Assembly (NCBI RefSeq): GCF_001904655.1 | Contig: NZ_MRCC01000002.1 | Location: 1 to 64,000, forward strand | DNA length: 64,000 bases | From: Chroogloeocystis siderophila 5.2 s.c.1 | GTDB taxonomy: Bacteria; Cyanobacteriota; Cyanobacteriia; Cyanobacteriales; Chroococcidiopsidaceae | Reading direction: 5' to 3' | Part shown: one piece after another, positions 56,228 to 64,000 of the stretch | Layout: every line of letters starts with the position of its first letter | Position numbering within the stretch: position 1 is the first letter of the stretch | The notes under the pieces: generated by a model | The model's database searches: none | Seen by the model: the letters and a program-made list of their open reading frames with translations, nothing else | Told to the model about the DNA's origin: nothing | Made by a program: the position numbers and the translations under genes

Positions 56228-56977
56228 ATGAGTGCAAATAACGCCTTGCAGGTTTCTCAAGGGTTTCTTGCTTCGGTAGGAACTCAAATGTTTCGCTATT
56301 ACGAGGATCGCATTCCTCGCAGTGGTCCTGTGCTTGTGGTGAGCAATCATCGCAGCTTTATGGACGCACCAATTCTCATGGCAGCTTTAGAGCGACCGAT
56401 TCGCTTTGCCTGCCATCACTATATGGCTCAAGTACCAATTATGCGCGAAATCGTCACAGATCTTCTAGGATGCTTTCCGCTAGAGGCAAGAGAAAAAAGA
56501 CAGCAAGGCTTTTTTCAGCAGGCTTTGCATTTGTTAAATAGTTCTCAAGTCGTGGGCGTGTTTCCAGAAGGAACAAAACCGATGGTGACTTTTACGCAGC
56601 CGGATCATTTGGGTAACTTTCAGCGTGGGTTCGCGCATTTGGCTTTACGCGCTACGACACCTGGTACATTGTCAAAGCCTGTAACAGATTTAACGATTCT
56701 ACCGATGGCGATCGCCTCTTTAGAAGAAGTCAACACTTCGGCAGTGCCTTTAAAGCTACTCAGCTTGTTCGATCCTTCGGAACCTTTGTTCGATCAGTCG
56801 GGTTGGCATCCGTTAGTGATTTATCGTCGTGTTGCGGTTTTAGTTGGACGTCCCTATTGGATTTCACACCAACAGCAGATGGAATATCAAGGCAAGCAGG
56901 CAAAAAAAGCCGTGAGGGAATTAACACATTACTGCCAAACGGAAATTGCGCAACTACTACGCCAAGGATTCTACTAG
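56228..56977 (+). CDS. Phospholipid/glycerol acyltransferase (PlsC-like)
   Basis: From the ATG at 56228 the protein has 249 aa. The acyltransferase box is VVSNHRSFMDAPILMAAL (about 40-57), followed by VVGVFPEGTKPMVTF (about 112-126). It resembles the LPLAT domain of cyanobacterial and plant lipid acyltransferases, different from PlsC at 46789. The next gene, 105 bp downstream on the same strand, is an alpha/beta hydrolase; together they mirror the two domains of plant phytyl ester synthases. A TTG start 5 codons earlier is possible. Confidence 0.8.
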   Translation: MSANNALQVSQGFLASVGTQMFRYYEDRIPRSGPVLVVSNHRSFMDAPILMAALERPIRFACHHYMAQVPIMREIVTDLLGCFPLEAREKRQQGFFQQALHLLNSSQVVGVFPEGTKPMVTFTQPDHLGNFQRGFAHLALRATTPGTLSKPVTDLTILPMAIASLEEVNTSAVPLKLLSLFDPSEPLFDQSGWHPLVIYRRVAVLVGRPYWISHQQQMEYQGKQAKKAVRELTHYCQTEIAQLLRQGFY

Positions 56978-57082
56978 GAATTTTTATTAAGTTTTCAATA
57001 ACTAGTTAATAAACCAATATAAAACTTCTTTTCCTTGATCCCTATTTATTTACAGCAGAGTTAAGTCTATCCAAATTTAACA

Positions 57083-57901
57083 ATGTCAGAAATTGAAAGC
57101 AAACCTGTTTTTTTGACACCGAACAAAGTTCAGTCGCAGTATCCCTTGTTTGTATTTCTACCAGGAATGGATGGAACGGGGCGACTGCTGCGATCGCAAA
57201 CCGAAGGCTTAGAAGTTGCATTTGATGTTCGTTGTTTGTCGATTCCTTTGGATGATTTAACAAGTTGGGCAGATCTTAGTCAACAAGTCGTCGATTTAAT
57301 TGAACTAGAAATTGCTAAAAATCCGCAACGCAAAGTCTATTTGTGTGGTGAATCGTTTGGCGGTTGTCTCGCGATCAAAGTCGCACTCCACTCACCACAA
57401 CTTTTTGACAGAATTATTTTAGTGAATCCTGCGTCTTCTTTTCATCGTCGTTCGTGGTATGGTTGGGCATCGCAGTTAATTCATATCGTTCCGCGCTGGG
57501 TTTATCCGTTTGGCGCGTTAGGGCTACTCCCCTTCATTGCTTCCCTTGATAGAATTGCCCCAACTGAACGCCAAGATCTCCTCCACGTGATGCGATCAGT
57601 TCCACCAGAAACTGTTTTATGGCGGTTGTCTTTAGTGCAAGAATTTGATGTGAGTGATGCGCAGCTACGCCAGTTAACTCAACCGATTTTGGTTGTAGCG
57701 AGTAGACGCGATCGCCTTTTACCGTCGGTTGCTGAAGCACGACACCTGGCTAGAGTTTTCGATAATGTTCAAACAGTATTTTTACCGTATAGCGGACACG
57801 CTTGCTTAATCGAAGAAGACATTAACCTCTACGAGATTATGCAGAGGAAAGATTTTTTGGATGATTCGACTAAAGCAGTACCGTATGTAGTCGATCATTA
57901 A
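57083..57901 (+). CDS. Alpha/beta-hydrolase, phytyl-ester-synthase-like
   Basis: The 272-aa hydrolase has the oxyanion/start motif LFVFLPGMDGTGRLLRSQ (about 22-39), the nucleophile elbow LCGESFGGCLAIKVAL (Ser near 94), an acid in VVASRRDRLLPS (Asp near 211) and His in YSGHACLIEED (near 237). The PGMDGTG opening is characteristic of the esterase half of PES/DGAT-like proteins of chloroplasts and cyanobacteria (phytol and diacylglycerol metabolism). It is probably coexpressed with the acyltransferase in front. Confidence 0.8.
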   Translation: MSEIESKPVFLTPNKVQSQYPLFVFLPGMDGTGRLLRSQTEGLEVAFDVRCLSIPLDDLTSWADLSQQVVDLIELEIAKNPQRKVYLCGESFGGCLAIKVALHSPQLFDRIILVNPASSFHRRSWYGWASQLIHIVPRWVYPFGALGLLPFIASLDRIAPTERQDLLHVMRSVPPETVLWRLSLVQEFDVSDAQLRQLTQPILVVASRRDRLLPSVAEARHLARVFDNVQTVFLPYSGHACLIEEDINLYEIMQRKDFLDDSTKAVPYVVDH

Positions 57902-57918
57902 AACAATAACGACGAGTG

Positions 57919-59391
57919 TTAATCGGGTTGCAACTGCGATAAATCTCCCCCAGAACTTGAAGTGATAGTTTTTGCTGTGACTTCAAACGTGACATTACAA
58001 GCATGTGGTTGTTCTAACACCTGCAAACAAAGTTCAGCAATTGAATCGCGGCTAACTTTACCCTTAATATTGTCTCCTTGAGCGAAAACTAGCGGTTGAA
58101 TTCCAGATTCCTCAGTTAAAGCACACGGTCGAATGATTGTATAAGGAATACCACTGTGTCTTAGTGATTCTTCACCGCGCCACTTCCACGTTAAAATTCC
58201 ACCTAGTTGATCGTTTAATCTTACTGCTGGCGGTTCTTCTTCTAAGTTGATTCCTGGACGTCCAGGACGCGTGACTCCTGCCGAACTGACTAAGATAAAC
58301 TGTGGCAACTTAGCACCACCATAAGCTTTAATCGACTCGACTTGTAACGCAAAACCTCCTGGTGTAAATCTAGGGTTGAGTTGGCTATCGTATTCAAACT
58401 TACTCAACATCAGTTGCAACGAAGCAATTCTACTAGCATCAATCGCCGGCGCATCTTTTAAAGTTTTGGCACGAAACACCGCAGTTAAATCTGCGAAGGG
58501 AATATAGACATCCATCCAAGTGTTGTTGACCGTGTCAAACGAATACGAGTAAGCTGTACCGTCCCACTTAGTATCGGTGCGGATGAAGCACTTGTAGCGT
58601 TTTCCGTCGCCTCTCACGCGCAGTTTAATTCCTTGATAACCTGATAAATTTAACGGTGGTTCCAAGTTTTTGGTTCTCACAGAAGCAAAGCCGCCTGAAT
58701 TGGCGGTAGAGACGTTACCAGTAAATAAGGCAGTATTTTCCACAAATCGAATTTCACTCTGACTCACACCGCCCATCACAACATCGTCTACTGCACCCCA
58801 AATGCGTTTTAACTCTTCGGATGGATGCGTAAAATCAAAAATCAGTTTTTCATCAGCAGGAACTGTCGCAAAGTGTTTTGCTGCTACTTCAACTAAGTTT
58901 TTGACACCTATATACTCTACCGATTCTGGAGTATCGCCAACGATTTCGGGCTGATAGAATTTAACACCTTGATTGTACTTGGCACGGTCTGGGGTATCTC
59001 CGCCCATAGGTTGAACGCGTACGGCAGTGCAGCAAATAACCGCTGTCACATCTGCCATCATTTCTAGAGTTAGTGTTTCTGGCTTTGTGATGTCACCGAC
59101 ATACAGTTCAACGTTGTCACCGAGGATTTCTTTGGCTTTTTCAGCATCGCGAACAAGCGATCGCACTTTGTAACCGCGATCGAGTAGCCGTTTTACCACG
59201 CGCCTACCAACACCACCTGTCGCCCCAGCAACTAACACAACTCCCACTCGCTTTTCTCCCGTTGGTACAATTGCAGAATCTTGAGATCCTGGAATCAAGC
59301 GCTGTAACCACCCGATAAAAGGAATTACCTCAAAAAAGGTCAGGGTTTGGACAAACCTACCCAAATCCCATTGAGAACGATTTTCACTCAT
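57919..59391 (-). CDS. SDR-family protein with inserted CIA30 domain (HCF173-like)
   Basis: The 490-aa protein begins with a Rossmann NAD(P)-binding motif (VLVAGATGGVGRRVVKRLLDRGYKV, about 51-75), has a CIA30 domain inserted at about 185-345 (FDFTHPSEELKRIWGAVDDVVMGGVS, NSGGFASVRTKNLEPPLNLSG), then resumes the SDR fold (FILVSSAGVTRPGR, PYTIIRPCALTEE). This architecture is that of HCF173, which promotes psbA translation and PSII assembly in chloroplasts, and its cyanobacterial relatives. No catalytic YxxxK is evident. The role in PSII is inferred from the family. Confidence 0.85.
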   Translation of the reverse strand: MSENRSQWDLGRFVQTLTFFEVIPFIGWLQRLIPGSQDSAIVPTGEKRVGVVLVAGATGGVGRRVVKRLLDRGYKVRSLVRDAEKAKEILGDNVELYVGDITKPETLTLEMMADVTAVICCTAVRVQPMGGDTPDRAKYNQGVKFYQPEIVGDTPESVEYIGVKNLVEVAAKHFATVPADEKLIFDFTHPSEELKRIWGAVDDVVMGGVSQSEIRFVENTALFTGNVSTANSGGFASVRTKNLEPPLNLSGYQGIKLRVRGDGKRYKCFIRTDTKWDGTAYSYSFDTVNNTWMDVYIPFADLTAVFRAKTLKDAPAIDASRIASLQLMLSKFEYDSQLNPRFTPGGFALQVESIKAYGGAKLPQFILVSSAGVTRPGRPGINLEEEPPAVRLNDQLGGILTWKWRGEESLRHSGIPYTIIRPCALTEESGIQPLVFAQGDNIKGKVSRDSIAELCLQVLEQPHACNVTFEVTAKTITSSSGGDLSQLQPD

Positions 59392-59469
59392 AAGTCGCGT
59401 CCTCTCTCCTGTTTTTAGTTTAACTGTTTGTGGAGGGGTGAGTTACTAGCAACTCACTTGACATCCTAC

Positions 59470-59489
59470 TTAAGTGCATATACACTTAA
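59470..59489. promoter_or_regulatory. MarR operator 1
   Basis: Perfect dyad TTAAGTG-N6-CACTTAA (spacer CATATA) ending 3 bp before the marR-type start codon. A copy with one mismatch is found before the next gene (59949-59968). Confidence 0.75.
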
Positions 59490-59492
59490 ATT

Positions 59493-59936
59493 ATGCAAGA
59501 CCAACTAATCAAAACCGTCGTTAGTGACTGTACCTGCTTCAATCTGCGAAAAGCATCGCGCGTGATTACGCAACTTTTCGATCAAGTGTTGCAACCGAGT
59601 GGAATTTTGGCGAATCAGTTTACACTTTTAGCCGCCCTCAGTGTTACAGAAAGTGTATCCATTACGCGCTTAGCGCAAGAGTTGGTAATGGATCGAACAA
59701 CGCTCACGCGCAATCTCAAACCGTTAGAACGCGAAGGTTTGATTCATATTGAACCAGGACAAGATCAGCGAGTGCGGGTTGTTAGTTTAACGCAAAAAGG
59801 TCAAGCAGCCTTAGCTAAAGCACTGCCGTTATGGCAACAAGCACAAGCTCAAGTCATTGAGGAACTAGGTCAAGACCGTTGGCAAACATTATTATCTCAT
59901 TTGTCTGACACAGTATCGTTACTTCGCGAAAGTTAA
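59493..59936 (+). CDS. MarR-family transcriptional regulator
   Basis: The 147-aa winged-helix regulator shows the MarR core: FTLLAALSVTESVSITRLAQELVMDRTTLTRNLKPLEREGLI (about 46-87) and the wing GQDQRVRVVSLTQKGQ. It contains several Cys near the N-terminus (SDCTCFNLR, residues 11-19), a feature of redox- or metal-responsive MarR proteins. It is preceded directly by a perfect dyad operator and followed 48 bp later by a membrane protein with the same operator in front, so it most likely controls both genes. No ribosome-binding site fits between the operator and ATG. Confidence 0.88.
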   Translation: MQDQLIKTVVSDCTCFNLRKASRVITQLFDQVLQPSGILANQFTLLAALSVTESVSITRLAQELVMDRTTLTRNLKPLEREGLIHIEPGQDQRVRVVSLTQKGQAALAKALPLWQQAQAQVIEELGQDRWQTLLSHLSDTVSLLRES

Positions 59937-59948
59937 TTTTTTGGCATT

Positions 59949-59968
59949 TTACGTGTATATGCACTTAA
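59949..59968. promoter_or_regulatory. MarR operator 2
   Basis: TTACGTG-N6-CACTTAA (spacer TATATG): the same dyad as 59470-59489 with one mismatch, located between marR and the membrane-protein gene and 17 bp before its start. Confidence 0.7.
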
Positions 59969-59984
59969 GCTCAAGGAGTTCAAA

Positions 59985-60587
59985 ATGATGACACGTCAAC
60001 ATTCGATTACCCAGCGTTGGTTTTTTCTAGTATTGTCACTTTGGGGAATTGCGGTTTTAATTGCAGGGTACTGTGGTTTTTTTACCAAGATTGACTTGAT
60101 TTGGATTGCGGTACTTGTCGTTACGGGAATCACAATTCCTGTTGCGGTGTACTACTCAAATGCAGATTTTCATAGTTATATCAGGTCGCTTGATTTGAAG
60201 TATTTAACTCTATTCCATCTGTGGCGGATTCCTGCTGGGCTGTGGTTTTTGTATTATGGAAGTCAAAGTTTACTTCCAGAAAGGTTTGTCGCCAATGCTG
60301 GTTATGGCGATTTAGCAGTAGGATTATTAGTACCTGTGGTTCTCTTACTAAGGTTTCGCGGTAGGTACACGATGTTTCACATCTTTAGTGTATTGGACTT
60401 TGCGATCGCTGTAGGCACAGGTTTAACCTTTAATTTACTGCAAGTCCCTCTGATAGAGAATATCGCGACATTTCCAACAGTGATCATTCCGCTATTTGGT
60501 GTTTGTGTTACCGGCGCACTCAGTATCATGACTTTAGATCGACTCTTAAAAGGTAGCGCTTACACCGAAGCGATAGGCAACAGCTAA
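59985..60587 (+). CDS. Multi-TM membrane protein controlled by MarR
   Basis: The 200-aa protein has about six hydrophobic helices (for example WFFLVLSLWGIAVLIAGYCG at 12-31, IWIAVLVVTGITIPVAVYY, and VIIPLFGVCVTGALSIMTL near 160-178). I do not recognise the family. AAGGAG lies 6 nt before the ATG at 59985. It is preceded by the same dyad operator as the MarR gene, so it is the likely target of that regulator, perhaps an exporter or a stress-related membrane protein. Confidence 0.65.
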   Translation: MMTRQHSITQRWFFLVLSLWGIAVLIAGYCGFFTKIDLIWIAVLVVTGITIPVAVYYSNADFHSYIRSLDLKYLTLFHLWRIPAGLWFLYYGSQSLLPERFVANAGYGDLAVGLLVPVVLLLRFRGRYTMFHIFSVLDFAIAVGTGLTFNLLQVPLIENIATFPTVIIPLFGVCVTGALSIMTLDRLLKGSAYTEAIGNS

Positions 60588-60726
60588 TTAAATCCTATTA
60601 CCAATTCCCCATTACTAACCTGCGCAGACATAATTATTCAGTCGCCCTGTAACTTGCTATTCACAACTAGGGCGTTTTTGCCTGCTAAGATGTAACTGAT
60701 TCACATTATTAATATAGTCGTCAATC

Positions 60727-61605
60727 GTGACTGTTAAGCCAGATTGGTTGCGAGTCAAAGCGCCTCAATGGGAGCGTGTTGGCAGCGTTAAAGAGATTTT
60801 ACGGGATTTAGCACTCAATACGGTGTGCGAAGAAGCATCTTGTCCCAATATTGGCGAGTGTTTCAACGCAGGTACTGCTACATTTTTAATTATGGGACCT
60901 GCGTGTACCCGTGCGTGTCCGTATTGCGATATAGATTTTGAAAAAACACCCAAAGCCATCGATCCGACAGAACCCGAAAGACTTGCAGAAGCAGTACGCC
61001 GGATGCAACTCAATCATGTTGTGATTACTTCAGTAAATCGCGATGATTTACCTGATGGTGGCGCGTCGCAGTTTGTGCGGTGTATTACTGCAATTCGCGA
61101 AGTATCGCCACAGACAACGATTGAGGTACTGATTCCTGATTTGTGTGGCAACTGGGATGCGTTAGAGATAATCTTACAAGCGCAACCAGAGGTATTAAAT
61201 CATAATACAGAAACGATACCTCGGCTGTATCGTCGGGTACGTCCGCAGGGAAATTATGATCGCACTTTAGAATTAATGCGTCGCTCTCGCGAGCTTGCCC
61301 CTTGGGTTTATACTAAATCAGGATTAATGGTTGGGTTAGGGGAAACTGACGCGGAGATTCGCGCGGTGATGGCAGATCTGCGTGCGGTTGATTGCGATAT
61401 TCTCACATTAGGACAATACTTGCAACCAAGTCAGAAACATTTGAATGTTGCTGAATTCGTTACGCCAGAACAGTTCGATGCTTGGAAACAGTTTGGAGAA
61501 GAGTTAGGTTTTCTGCAAGTCGTGTCTTCTCCCTTAACTCGCAGTTCTTATCATGCTGAACAGGTAAGAGAATTAATGCAACGTTATCCACGCAGTCGAT
61601 TTTAA
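60727..61605 (+). CDS. lipA: Lipoyl synthase
   Basis: The 292-aa radical-SAM enzyme inserts two sulfurs into octanoyl-lipoyl domains. It has the auxiliary cluster motif [12 protein letters not shown] (about 34-45) and the radical-SAM cluster [11 protein letters not shown] (about 60-70), and ends with the RSSYHAE serine ligand region (about 276-282). The start is a GTG at 60727. The radical-SAM and auxiliary cysteines are complete. It belongs to lipoate synthesis for pyruvate and 2-oxo acid dehydrogenases and glycine cleavage. Confidence 0.95.
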   Translation: MTVKPDWLRVKAPQWERVGSVKEILRDLALNTVCEEASCPNIGECFNAGTATFLIMGPACTRACPYCDIDFEKTPKAIDPTEPERLAEAVRRMQLNHVVITSVNRDDLPDGGASQFVRCITAIREVSPQTTIEVLIPDLCGNWDALEIILQAQPEVLNHNTETIPRLYRRVRPQGNYDRTLELMRRSRELAPWVYTKSGLMVGLGETDAEIRAVMADLRAVDCDILTLGQYLQPSQKHLNVAEFVTPEQFDAWKQFGEELGFLQVVSSPLTRSSYHAEQVRELMQRYPRSRF

Positions 61606-61753
61606 GTAAGTGGCTGAAAATAAACGTAATGTACAAGATGGTAATGGGTAATTGGTATATGGAGAAGCACACAATAATGCATCTCCTTATCCCCTGTCAC
61701 TTAACCTAGAAACGTGGGGTCAATAATTTGTTTACCTACTTAGTTAGAGTTAG

Positions 61754-62722
61754 TTGATTAGCAGTGATGTAGATTCCCTTAGCAATAACAGGGGAATTCA
61801 ACCAAAATTAGTTGCAGTTTTGGGTGCTGGTGCTTGGGGTTCAACTTTGGCAAACTTGGCATCTGCCACAGGGCACAATGTCCGTTTGTGGTCGCGCCAT
61901 CTTGAGTGTAGTTTAGCAGAAACCGTTGACGGTGCAGATATTATCGTTTCGGCAATTTCGATGAAAGGCGTGCGATCGGTTGTCGAACAAATTCGATCTT
62001 TATCATTTGCACCAGAAACAATTTTTTTGACAGCCACCAAAGGGTTAGAACCAACGACGACGTTAACTCCCGCGCAAATTTGGCAAGCTGCATTTCCTGA
62101 TCATCCCATTGTTGTGCTTTGCGGTCCTAATTTATCAAAAGAAGTTCAGCAAGGTTTACCTGCTGCAACTGTTGTCGCTAGTACAGATATTACCGCAGCA
62201 GAAACGGTGCAAATGGTGTTTTCTTCCAATCGGTTTCGCGTTTATACTAATTCTGATCCAATTGGAGTAGAACTCGGCGGGACAATCAAGAATGTCATTG
62301 CGATCGCTGCGGGTGTCTGTGATGGTTTACACTTAGGAACGAACGCTAAAGCCGCACTTGTAACGCGAGGACTTACTGAGATTATTCGCATTGGTGTTGC
62401 TTGGGGTGCAAAAATCGAGACTTTTTACGGTTTATCGGGCTTGGGCGATTTACTTGCAACGTGCAACAGTCCCTTAAGTCGTAACTACCAAGTAGGTTAT
62501 CAACTAGCGCAGGGTAAAAATTTAGCAGAAATTCTCGAACGTCTAGAAGGAACAGCCGAGGGTGTGAATACGACGCAAGTTTTAATCGCCAAAGCACATC
62601 AACAGCATATTTCTGTACCAATTACAACACAAGTTTACAGATTATTACAAGCAGAAATTACACCACGACAAGCGTTAGAAGAATTGATGTTGCGCGATAT
62701 CAAACCAGAGTATAACTTTTGA
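61754..62722 (+). CDS. gpsA: Glycerol-3-phosphate dehydrogenase [NAD(P)+]
   Basis: The 322-aa enzyme reduces dihydroxyacetone phosphate to glycerol-3-phosphate for lipid synthesis. It has the Rossmann motif VAVLGAGAWGSTLANLA (about 20-36), CGPNLSKEVQQGLPAATVVAS, GGTIKNVIAIAAGVCDGLHLG with the catalytic Lys (near 180), and LTEIIRIGVAWGAK. The start is a TTG at 61754; no better start is nearby. The stop touches a nucleotidyltransferase remnant on the other strand. Confidence 0.93.
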   Translation: MISSDVDSLSNNRGIQPKLVAVLGAGAWGSTLANLASATGHNVRLWSRHLECSLAETVDGADIIVSAISMKGVRSVVEQIRSLSFAPETIFLTATKGLEPTTTLTPAQIWQAAFPDHPIVVLCGPNLSKEVQQGLPAATVVASTDITAAETVQMVFSSNRFRVYTNSDPIGVELGGTIKNVIAIAAGVCDGLHLGTNAKAALVTRGLTEIIRIGVAWGAKIETFYGLSGLGDLLATCNSPLSRNYQVGYQLAQGKNLAEILERLEGTAEGVNTTQVLIAKAHQQHISVPITTQVYRLLQAEITPRQALEELMLRDIKPEYNF

Positions 62723-62724
62723 TT

Positions 62725-62905
62725 CATTACATCTAGCCAGTCAAATAAACTCCAACCGCGATCAGGCTCAAGAGTCATTAAAACATCAATGTCGCTATCA
62801 AGTCCGAAGTCATCGCCTAAAACTGAGCCGAACAATGCAAACTCAACAATTTTCCATCGCTTGCAATAATCGGCGATGTGTGATGCGAAACCTAAAGCCG
62901 CTCGC
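62725..62905 (-). pseudogene. Nucleotidyltransferase (MNT-type) remnant
   Basis: The minus strand reads ASHIADYCKRWKIVEFALFG, SVLGDDFGLDSDIDVLMTL and RGWSLFDWLDVMNQKL, the GSxxxxxxxxDSDID nucleotidyltransferase core of MntA-like antitoxins. It has no start codon, an upstream in-frame stop, and the 3' part runs into gpsA, where the sequence ceases to match. Remnant of a HEPN/MNT-type gene pair; the HEPN partner is absent. Confidence 0.6.
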
Positions 62906-63300
62906 TAATTATAGTTGAGATTGCTATCGCCATTATCTTGTTAAAGATTTTCTCGTTGTAGCAAAGATGGTGCGATCGCTTCCCAATACACTCAGCTTAT
63001 ACATAGATTTTCATCTATACAGACCATTGATTAAAGTTTATAGTTAACAAGTAGTATAGATAAAAATCAATGATTACTATTAGTAAACTCCGTGATAGGC
63101 ATTACTAATAAATAAAAATTATAGAAACTATCGTAGATTCCACTGAAGCAATAATTTATTTTTAACACTCAAAAAGTTAAACTTTTATTTAAATCAAATA
63201 ACTAAATAACTAAAGCGTGAGTTGGTACTATTCCGGTTTCATAAGTCTCATGCGTTAGTATGAAAAATTTTAGTCGTTTCGAACTTTAGAGGCAATTCCG
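62906..63300. promoter_or_regulatory. ndhF3 upstream region with nested inverted repeats
   Basis: CATTGATT (63025-63032) and AATCAATG (63065-63072) face each other, CATCTATAC and GTATAGAT flank them, and ATTAGTAA (63079-63086)/TTACTAAT (63102-63109) is a further perfect 8-bp dyad with a 15-nt spacer. Inorganic-carbon genes are controlled by LysR regulators (CcmR/NdhR, CmpR); TCAATG half-sites are reported for NdhR. No gene in this stretch. Confidence 0.5.
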
Positions 63301-64000
63301 ATGGAATTTCTCATCCAGAGTGTCTGGGTTGTACCGTGCTATGCATTAATTGGTGGGCTTCTAGCTGTACCTTGGTCACCAGGAATCTTACGACGTACAG
63401 GACCAAGACCCGCAGGATATGTCAATTTTATAATGACATTTCTGGCATTTTTACATAGCTTACTGAGCTTGCCAGCAACTTGGCATCAACCACCCCAACA
63501 AATATTTATTCCTTGGTTGAATACAGCGGGTTTAGACCTGACTATTGCCATCGAAGTATCTTCGGTGAGTGTCGCCGCACTCGTTGTGATTACGGGGATA
63601 AATTTGCTCGCGCAAGTTTACGGCTTCGGTTACATGGAAATGGACTGGGGTTGGGCAAGGTTTTATTCGCTACTCGGTTTATTTGAAGCTGGATTGTGCG
63701 CGCTGGTGTTGTGCAACTCGCTGTTTTTCAGCTATGTGATTCTAGAAATCCTAACACTGGGAACTTATTTATTAGTAGGGTTGTGGTTCAGTCAACCTTT
63801 AGTAGTGACAGGTGCAAGAGATGCCTTCTTAACAAAGCGCGTTGGTGATTTATTTCTGTTAATGGGAGTGTTGGCGCTGTTACCCTTAGCAGGAACTTGG
63901 AACTTTACTGAACTTGCAGAGTGGGCGGCGACTGCAAACGTCGATCCAACCTTGATAACTCTCATCGGTTTAGCATTAATTGCCGGACCAATGGGTAAAT
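63301..64000 (+). CDS. ndhF3: NAD(P)H-quinone oxidoreductase subunit F, CO2-uptake type (partial)
   Basis: The first 233 codons are in the window; the gene runs off the right edge. The translation starts MEFLIQSVWVVPCYALIGGL and contains VPWSPGILRRTGPRPAGYVN, SVSVAALVVITGINLLAQVYG and ARDAFLTKRVGDLFLLMGVL. The GPRPAGYVN start and helix spacing are those of NdhF3, the proton-pumping subunit of the inducible NDH-1MS CO2-hydration complex, rather than respiratory NdhF1. ATG at 63301 with AGAGG 8 nt upstream. ndhD3 and cupA would be expected next. Confidence 0.9.
   Translation, partial: MEFLIQSVWVVPCYALIGGLLAVPWSPGILRRTGPRPAGYVNFIMTFLAFLHSLLSLPATWHQPPQQIFIPWLNTAGLDLTIAIEVSSVSVAALVVITGINLLAQVYGFGYMEMDWGWARFYSLLGLFEAGLCALVLCNSLFFSYVILEILTLGTYLLVGLWFSQPLVVTGARDAFLTKRVGDLFLLMGVLALLPLAGTWNFTELAEWAATANVDPTLITLIGLALIAGPMGK

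Noticed and set aside
62635-62835. Intact toxin-antitoxin nucleotidyltransferase
   Set aside because: No start, upstream stop, and the C-terminal part is antisense gpsA.

Overview
The window comes from a cyanobacterium. Short HIP1-type GCGATCGC palindromes are scattered through most genes, and several genes are diagnostic of the group: ndhF3 of the CO2-uptake NDH-1 complex, an RppA/RppB two-component system, tocopherol cyclase, a GH100 invertase, an HCF173-like SDR/CIA30 fusion, FtsH, LabA-like NYN and YdcF proteins. Gene style and the dispersed palindromic repeats fit a unicellular, Chroococcidiopsis/Gloeocapsopsis-like lineage; that placement is inference.

Region 1 (about 56-9160) is a one-strand (minus) magnesium locus: a P-type Mg2+ ATPase (mgtA), a full MgtE channel, three short proteins that are only MgtE N-terminal-type domains, a 40-aa single-TM protein, a two-TM protein, a small conserved protein, a ferritin-like helical remnant and, last, a short Crp/Fnr regulator. 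It is bordered by IS1-family sequence on the left (bases 1-55) and a pile of broken IS1, IS630 and IS5 elements on the right (9455-12000), so it looks like an imported or mobilised module.

Region 2 (12084-31562) holds core and housekeeping genes: sat, a caspase-homologue pseudo-enzyme, an Mla-type ABC ATPase, an iron ABC transporter (futB-futC, with a Fur-box-like site upstream), an rRNA methyltransferase, murA (apparently with an ATT start), an M48 peptidase that ends inside tRNA-Leu(CAA), an M23 peptidase, ftsH and an FMN reductase. Long AT-rich intergenic stretches carry a TIR-bounded, roughly 165-bp dispersed repeat.

Region 3 (31945-43760): a second Crp/Fnr regulator of the same short type, a ferrochelatase-family protein with a natural His7 tail, a second mgtE, the rppB and rppA genes separated by an MFS gene on the other strand, invertase, J-domain protein, tocopherol cyclase, and a Pro/Thr-rich secreted protein containing an almost exact 201-bp tandem duplication.

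Region 4 (44113-64000): tRNA-Arg(CCU) interrupted by a 296-nt group I intron; a YdcF-like protein; the lipid operon plsX-fabH-fabD with plsC downstream; dacB, lptC, labA-like, metG; an acyltransferase plus alpha/beta-hydrolase pair that resembles a split plant phytyl-ester-synthase; the HCF173-like fusion; a MarR regulator with twin operators and a membrane protein target; lipA, gpsA, a nucleotidyltransferase remnant, and the start of ndhF3 behind a promoter rich in inverted repeats.

No CRISPR array, prophage or recognised defence system was seen. The best candidates for something undescribed are the expanded Mg2+ locus with stand-alone MgtE-N proteins, the palindrome-controlled 44-aa gene at its head, and the MarR twin-operator unit.
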